Of a DNA stretch of 64,000 bases, positions 59,908-64,000 are shown piece by piece; position 1 is the first letter of the stretch, and the number at the start of each line of letters is the position of its first letter. A program made the position numbers and the translations under genes. The notes beneath the pieces were generated by a model, which saw only the letters and a list, made by a program, of their open reading frames with translations, was not told the DNA's origin and searched no databases. Source of the stretch: Arthrobacter sp. Soil763 (GTDB taxonomy: Bacteria > Actinomycetota > Actinomycetes > Actinomycetales > Micrococcaceae); the NCBI RefSeq assembly GCF_001428365.1, contig NZ_LMSH01000004.1, positions 385,422-449,421 of the forward strand, in the 5' to 3' direction.

Positions 59908-62136
59908 ATGCACGACGCTGATTTGGCCCATGAACGCGACTATGTGGCCGGACTGTATGCCCGGCTGGATGAGCTGCGGGCGGAGAAGCGCGCCCAGCTG
60001 GCCCAGGTCCGCCGCGCGGGAGCGGTCGGCACCATGCAGAACGTCTCCGAACGGGACGCGTTCGCGGCCCTCTACGAGGACCGGCTCGCGCAGCTCGACG
60101 CCGTCGACGACCGCCTGGTCTTCGGCCGCCTCGACCTCGACTCCGGCGAGGCGCAGTACATCGGCCGCATCGGCCTGACCACCGAGGACCTGCAGCGGCT
60201 GATGGTCGACTGGCGCGCTCCCGAGGCCGGCCACTTCTACCAGGCCACCGCCTTCGACCGGCAGGGCGTCCGCCGCCGCCGGCACCTGATCCTGCAGGGC
60301 CGCGAGGTCAAAGCGATCGAGGACGACGTGCTCGACGCCGACATGCTCGCCGACGGTGATTCCCTGCAGGGCGAGGGTGCGCTGCTCGCGGCCCTGAACT
60401 CCAAGCGCACCGGCCGGATGTCCGACATCGTCGGCACCATCCAGTCCGAACAGGACCGGATCATCCGCTCCTCCATCTCCGGGGCCCTCGTGGTCCAGGG
60501 CGGCCCGGGCACCGGCAAGACCGCCGTCGCCCTGCACCGCGCCGCCTACCTGCTCTACACGCACCGCGACCGGCTCAAGACCGCCGGCGTGCTGCTGGTG
60601 GGACCGTCCTCGTCCTTCATGAACTACATCGAGCGCGTCCTGCCGTCCCTGGGCGAGACCGGCGTCGTGATGGCCAGCCTTGGCCGGCTGATGCCCGGCA
60701 TCCACGCCGTCGCCGAGGACGACGCCGATGTCGCCGCCATCAAGGGCCGGCTCGACATGGCCGAGGTGGTGGCCAACGCCGTCGCCAACCGCCAGCGCAT
60801 CCCGGCCGAGAACCGCATCCTTGAAGTCGACGGCCGCAAGCTGGTCCTGACCCCGCGGCAGGTACGCCGGGCACGGGAAAAGGCACGCGCGACCGGCAAG
60901 CCGCACAACGAGGCACGGGTCTCCTTCGTCAAGATCCTCCTGCGCGAACTCACCGAACAGATGACCGAGCTGGTCGTAGCCGGCAACATCGGCAACAACG
61001 CCGACCGCTCGTACCTCGCCGAGGACGTCCGCTCGGCACGGGACGTGCGCGTGGCCCTGAACCTGTGCTGGATGCCGATGACCCCGGAGAAGCTGGTGGG
61101 GGAGTTGCTGAGCAAGCCGGCCATCCTCGAGGCCTGTACCCCGCACCTCAGCGACGCCGAACGGGAGTTGCTGCTCCGGCCTGCCGGATCGCCCTGGACC
61201 GAAGCCGACGTGCCGCTGCTTGACGAGGCCGCCGAACTGCTCGGCGAACTGGACCCGGCCGCTGGCCGCGGGCTGGTCCAGCAGGAACAGGACCGCGCCC
61301 GGGACCTGGCCAACGCCAAGCAGACCCTGGTCAACATGGAAGCAGCCGGGGTTGACGCCCTGTTCACGGCCGAGGAACTCGCCGAGCACAACCAGGAACG
61401 CGAGGCGCGGCTGACCGCAGCCGAGCGCGCCACGAGCGACCGCACCTGGGCGTTCGGCCACATCGTGGTCGACGAGGCGCAGGAGCTTTCGCCGATGCAG
61501 TGGCGCCTGCTGGTCCGCCGCTGCCCGCTGAAGTCCTTCACAATCGTGGGCGACATCGCGCAGACCAGCTCCGTGGCCGGGGCCAAGTCCTGGCAGAGCG
61601 CCCTCGCCCCGATGTTCGGCGACCGCTGGCAGCTCGAAGAGCTCACGGTGAACTACCGCACCCCGTCGCAGATCGCCGAGGCCGCGGCCCGGATGGCCAA
61701 CGCCGCGGGTCTGGTCGTCTCCGCTCCCAAGGCCGTCCGCGAGGGCCGCTGGTCGCCCGTGATCGACCGCGTCGAGTCCGGGGCCCTGGTGGAGCGGCTG
61801 CTCGAGGTGCTGCCGGAAGAGCTGGACGCGCTCGACGGCGGTCTCCTGGCCGTGATTGCCGACGGCGCGCTGCTGCCGGAAGCGACCACAGCGCTGCGCC
61901 GTGCCTATGGACACCGCGTGGGCACGGGCGCCGGCAGCTACGAGCAGGACATCGTCGTGATCAGCCCGCGCGAGGCCAAGGGGCTGGAGTTCGACGGCGT
62001 GGTGGTGCTCGAACCCGCCGCCATGCTCAACCACGAACACGGCCGGGTGGGAGACCTCTACGTGGCCATGACCCGCCCCACCCAGCGCCTGCGCCTGATC
62101 GCGTCGGCGCCGGTCCCGGCCGGCATCGAGGAGTAG
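59908..62136 (+). CDS. helD: HelD-type RNA polymerase recycling ATPase (UvrD/Rep superfamily)
   Basis: HelD proteins pry stalled RNA polymerase off DNA; actinobacterial forms can also displace rifampicin. The 742-residue protein has an N-terminal coiled coil (about 1-70, ERDYVAGLYARLDELRAEKR), Walker A GGPGTGKTAVALHRAAYLLY from residue 198, the DEAQ box HIVVDEAQELSPMQWRLL near 525, and motif VAMTRPTQRLRL near the C-terminus. The domain order fits HelD rather than UvrD. The ATG at 59908 has AGGGGAA upstream. The rRNA operon lies 1.5 kb downstream. Confidence 0.9.
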   Translation: MHDADLAHERDYVAGLYARLDELRAEKRAQLAQVRRAGAVGTMQNVSERDAFAALYEDRLAQLDAVDDRLVFGRLDLDSGEAQYIGRIGLTTEDLQRLMVDWRAPEAGHFYQATAFDRQGVRRRRHLILQGREVKAIEDDVLDADMLADGDSLQGEGALLAALNSKRTGRMSDIVGTIQSEQDRIIRSSISGALVVQGGPGTGKTAVALHRAAYLLYTHRDRLKTAGVLLVGPSSSFMNYIERVLPSLGETGVVMASLGRLMPGIHAVAEDDADVAAIKGRLDMAEVVANAVANRQRIPAENRILEVDGRKLVLTPRQVRRAREKARATGKPHNEARVSFVKILLRELTEQMTELVVAGNIGNNADRSYLAEDVRSARDVRVALNLCWMPMTPEKLVGELLSKPAILEACTPHLSDAERELLLRPAGSPWTEADVPLLDEAAELLGELDPAAGRGLVQQEQDRARDLANAKQTLVNMEAAGVDALFTAEELAEHNQEREARLTAAERATSDRTWAFGHIVVDEAQELSPMQWRLLVRRCPLKSFTIVGDIAQTSSVAGAKSWQSALAPMFGDRWQLEELTVNYRTPSQIAEAAARMANAAGLVVSAPKAVREGRWSPVIDRVESGALVERLLEVLPEELDALDGGLLAVIADGALLPEATTALRRAYGHRVGTGAGSYEQDIVVISPREAKGLEFDGVVVLEPAAMLNHEHGRVGDLYVAMTRPTQRLRLIASAPVPAGIEE

Positions 62137-62229
62137 GGCCCGGCCCCGCCCCACTGGCGGCGGCACGGGCTGCCGTCACGAGTTGGAGCGGGGCCGTGGG
62201 GCCCCGGCGATCCTGCTACCTTTGATTCC

Positions 62230-63543
62230 GTGTCCCAGCTAAATGATCTTCAGTCCCAGCAGAACGACCCCGGCTTCGCCAACATCTGGCAAGAGCTGAA
62301 ATGGCGCGGCCTCGTCCACGTCTCGACGGATGAGGCGGAGCTGGAGAAGCTGCTCGCCGGCGACCCCATCACGTACTACTGCGGCTTTGATCCCACCGCT
62401 CCCAGCCTCCACCTGGGCAACCTGGTCCAGCTGCTGCTCATGCGCCGGATCCAGCTGGCAGGCCACAAGCCCCTTGGCCTGGTGGGCGGTTCAACCGGTC
62501 TTATCGGCGACCCCCGGCAGACCGCGGAGCGGGTACTGAACACCCCTGAAACCGTGGCCGAATGGGTCGGCCGCCTGCAGGGCCAGGTCCAGCGCTTCCT
62601 CAGCTTCGAGGGGGAGAACGCTGCCCGGATGGTGAATAACCTCGACTGGACGGCGCCGCTGAGCGCCATCGACTTCCTGCGTGGCATCGGCAAGCACTTC
62701 CGCGTCGGCACGATGATCAAGAAGGACATCGTCGCCACCCGGCTGAACTCCGACGAGGGCATCAGCTACACCGAGTTCAGCTACCAGATCCTGCAGGGCA
62801 TGGACTACCTGCAGCTGTTCCGCGACTACGGCTGCGTGCTGCAGACCGGCGGCTCCGACCAGTGGGGCAACCTCACCAGCGGCACCGATCTGATCCGCAA
62901 GGTGGAGGGCAAGCATGTCCACGCCCTGGGCACCCCGCTGATCACGAATTCTGACGGAACCAAGTTTGGCAAGAGCGAGGGCAACGCAATCTGGCTGGAT
63001 GCCGACATGTGCAGCCCCTACGCGTTCTACCAGTTCTGGCTCAACACCGCCGACGCCGACGTCGCCGCCCGGCTCAAGGTGTTCACCTTCCTCAGCCGCG
63101 CCGAGATCGAAGCGCTCGAGGCCTCCGTTGCCGAGCGTCCCTTTGCCCGCGAGGGACAGCGCAGGCTCGCCTACGAGGTGACCTCGCTGGTGCACGGGGT
63201 GGACGCGACCGAAAAAGTCATCGCTGCCTCGGCTGCAGTGTTTGGCGGCGGCGACCTGGCCGGCCTGGACATGGACAGCCTTCAGGCGGCGACGGCGGAG
63301 CTTCCCTCCGCAAAGGTCGACGCGTCCTCCCTCGGCATCATCGATCTGCTCGTTGCCACCGGCCTCTCGGACAGCAAGTCGGCGGCCCGGCGGACGGTGG
63401 GGGAGGGCGGTGCGTACGTCAACAACGTCAAGGTCGTTGATCCTGATGCTGTGATCGCTGCCGCCGACCTGCTGCACGGACGGTATCTGCTGCTGCGCCG
63501 CGGCAAGAAGAACCTCGCCACCGTCGAGGTCTCCGGGGCCTAG
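62230..63543 (+). CDS. tyrS: Tyrosine-tRNA ligase
   Basis: TyrS charges tRNA-Tyr. The 437-residue class I synthetase has the HIGH variant HLGN (near residue 58), the tyrosine-binding GGSDQWGNL near 213, the KMSKS variant KFGKS near 245 and a C-terminal S4 RNA-binding domain (about 355-437). The GTG at 62230 follows TACCTT (62217-62222) by 7 nt, so a leaderless mRNA is likely and a tyrosyl T-box leader is excluded. The rRNA operon follows. Confidence 0.97.
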   Translation: MSQLNDLQSQQNDPGFANIWQELKWRGLVHVSTDEAELEKLLAGDPITYYCGFDPTAPSLHLGNLVQLLLMRRIQLAGHKPLGLVGGSTGLIGDPRQTAERVLNTPETVAEWVGRLQGQVQRFLSFEGENAARMVNNLDWTAPLSAIDFLRGIGKHFRVGTMIKKDIVATRLNSDEGISYTEFSYQILQGMDYLQLFRDYGCVLQTGGSDQWGNLTSGTDLIRKVEGKHVHALGTPLITNSDGTKFGKSEGNAIWLDADMCSPYAFYQFWLNTADADVAARLKVFTFLSRAEIEALEASVAERPFAREGQRRLAYEVTSLVHGVDATEKVIAASAAVFGGGDLAGLDMDSLQAATAELPSAKVDASSLGIIDLLVATGLSDSKSAARRTVGEGGAYVNNVKVVDPDAVIAAADLLHGRYLLLRRGKKNLATVEVSGA

Positions 63544-63546
63544 CCG

Positions 63547-63590
63547 CGCGGGCAAGATCTGGGCTTTGCCCGCGGCCTGGGCCGCGGGCA
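63547..63590 (+). terminator. Overlapping hairpins after tyrS
   Basis: A 9-bp stem (63547-63555 with 63566-63574) competes with a 10-bp stem (63567-63576 with 63581-63590, loop of 4). Neither has a T-tract, but the GC-rich stem right after the stop may end tyrS transcription before the rRNA promoter. Confidence 0.5.
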
Positions 63591-63622
63591 GAGGTCTTCC
63601 AGCACGCTCCTCTCCGCCCGAT

Positions 63623-63651
63623 TTGCACGGCCGGAGGGGAGCGTGTAATGT
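63623..63651 (+). promoter_or_regulatory. rRNA operon promoter
   Basis: TTGCAC (63623-63628) and TAATGT (63646-63651) are spaced by 17 bp, the best sigma-70-type promoter in the window. The following sequence loses coding bias and becomes AT-rich. Confidence 0.75.
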
Positions 63652-64000
63652 TTTCTGAGTCGCCGCCGCTGAGTGGTGACAAACCCCCAACAAAGTCAAG
63701 CAATTCTTCCTGCGCCCAGCGCAGGGAAGCGAAATTGTTTGGATTTATGCTGGGCGGAATCGCTTCTACAAGGTGAATTCCTGGAGAAATTCCGGGTTTG
63801 CAAAGTGGAAATGAATAGAATACGATAAATACATCGCAGCGAAGAAATGCGAAACAAATAAATCCGGTTTTACGGATCGTTTCGGGAAGTATTCGAATGT
63901 GTCTGTTGTTTGAGAACTCAATAGTGTGCCAAGTTTGTTGATACCAATTGTTTTATTGATTGGTTGTTTTGGCTGTGTTGTCCACCCCGTGGATGGCATG
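63652..64000 (+). other. Leader of an rRNA operon, 16S gene beyond the right edge
   Basis: The AT-richer sequence has hairpins (for example CCTGCGC with GCGCAGG at 63709-63725) and near 63912-63945 the pattern TTTGAGAACTCAATAGTGTG, which I recognise as typical of 16S leaders in Arthrobacter and relatives. It precedes the mature 16S start, not reached here. Open frames in this stretch look accidental. Confidence 0.75.

Noticed and set aside
59536..62166. An 876-codon minus-strand frame opposite helD
   Set aside because: Antisense artefact of strong codon bias, rich in Gly, Val, Asp, His and Arg, while helD has all its helicase motifs.
63893..63908. A TCGAAT half-site in the rRNA leader
   Set aside because: The second half (CTGTTG) does not match the LexA consensus.
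63766..63999. A 77-codon minus-strand frame in the AT-rich right end
   Set aside because: It lies in the rRNA leader, where stops are expected to be random, and has no ribosome-binding site or family.

Overview
This window is an ordinary, gene-dense stretch of chromosome from a high-GC actinobacterium, most likely Arthrobacter, Pseudarthrobacter or a close relative in the Micrococcaceae. The evidence is very GC-rich third codon positions, the order dapA-rnj-ftsK-pgsA-cinA-clgR-recA-recX-miaB-miaA-dapF-hflX-lexA (the arrangement known from mycobacteria and other actinobacteria), a PriA-type hisA, a mycothiol-enzyme-like protein, and actinobacterial SOS boxes of the TCGAAC-N4-GTTCGA type. I see no CRISPR array, prophage, transposase or tRNA gene.

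Layout. 1-1000: a membrane acyltransferase-like gene cut by the left edge and a shortened DUF222 gene, separated by an SOS box. 1-21.3 kb: lysine/peptidoglycan precursors (dapA, dapF), RNA decay (rnj), chromosome translocation (ftsK), phospholipid synthesis (pgsA), recombination (recA-recX), tRNA modification (miaB, miaA), ribosome rescue (hflX), DNA repair (dinG) and the SOS master regulator lexA, divergent from a LysM-type division inhibitor candidate. 21.4-27.2 kb: a partial histidine cluster (hisC-hisB-hisH-small membrane protein-hisA) with an SseB-family gene and an MFS exporter. 27.3-31.1 kb: DUF1844 gene, then the translation operon infC-rpmI-rplT and an rRNA methyltransferase. 31.1-40.5 kb: membrane stress protein, cation and drug transporters, a NUDIX gene, the pntAa-pntAb-pntB transhydrogenase operon, an SOS-controlled radical SAM gene, pyroglutamyl peptidase and small hypotheticals. 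40.6-44.4 kb: pheS-pheT. 44.4-54.3 kb: quinone oxidoreductase, then the complete arginine operon argCJBDFR-GH. 54.2-59.2 kb: a large palindromic repeat, a PNPOx-family gene, and an alkylation-repair group (ogt, ada-alkA fusion, mpg). 59.2-64 kb: apt, a HelD-type RNA polymerase recycling helicase, tyrS, and then an AT-richer rRNA promoter and leader that runs off the right edge, so a 16S rRNA gene is expected just outside.

How it works together. Five good LexA boxes tie recA, lexA, the LysM gene, the DUF222 remnant and the radical SAM gene into one SOS network. ArgR is encoded inside the operon it presumably controls. At about 15 genes a TANNNT -10 hexamer sits 6-7 nt before an ATG or GTG, which suggests that leaderless mRNAs are common here. 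Several essential translation genes (hflX, infC, pheS) instead have long leaders with short reading frames or hairpins that may be attenuators. I found no convincing new multi-gene system; the most interesting signals are regulatory.
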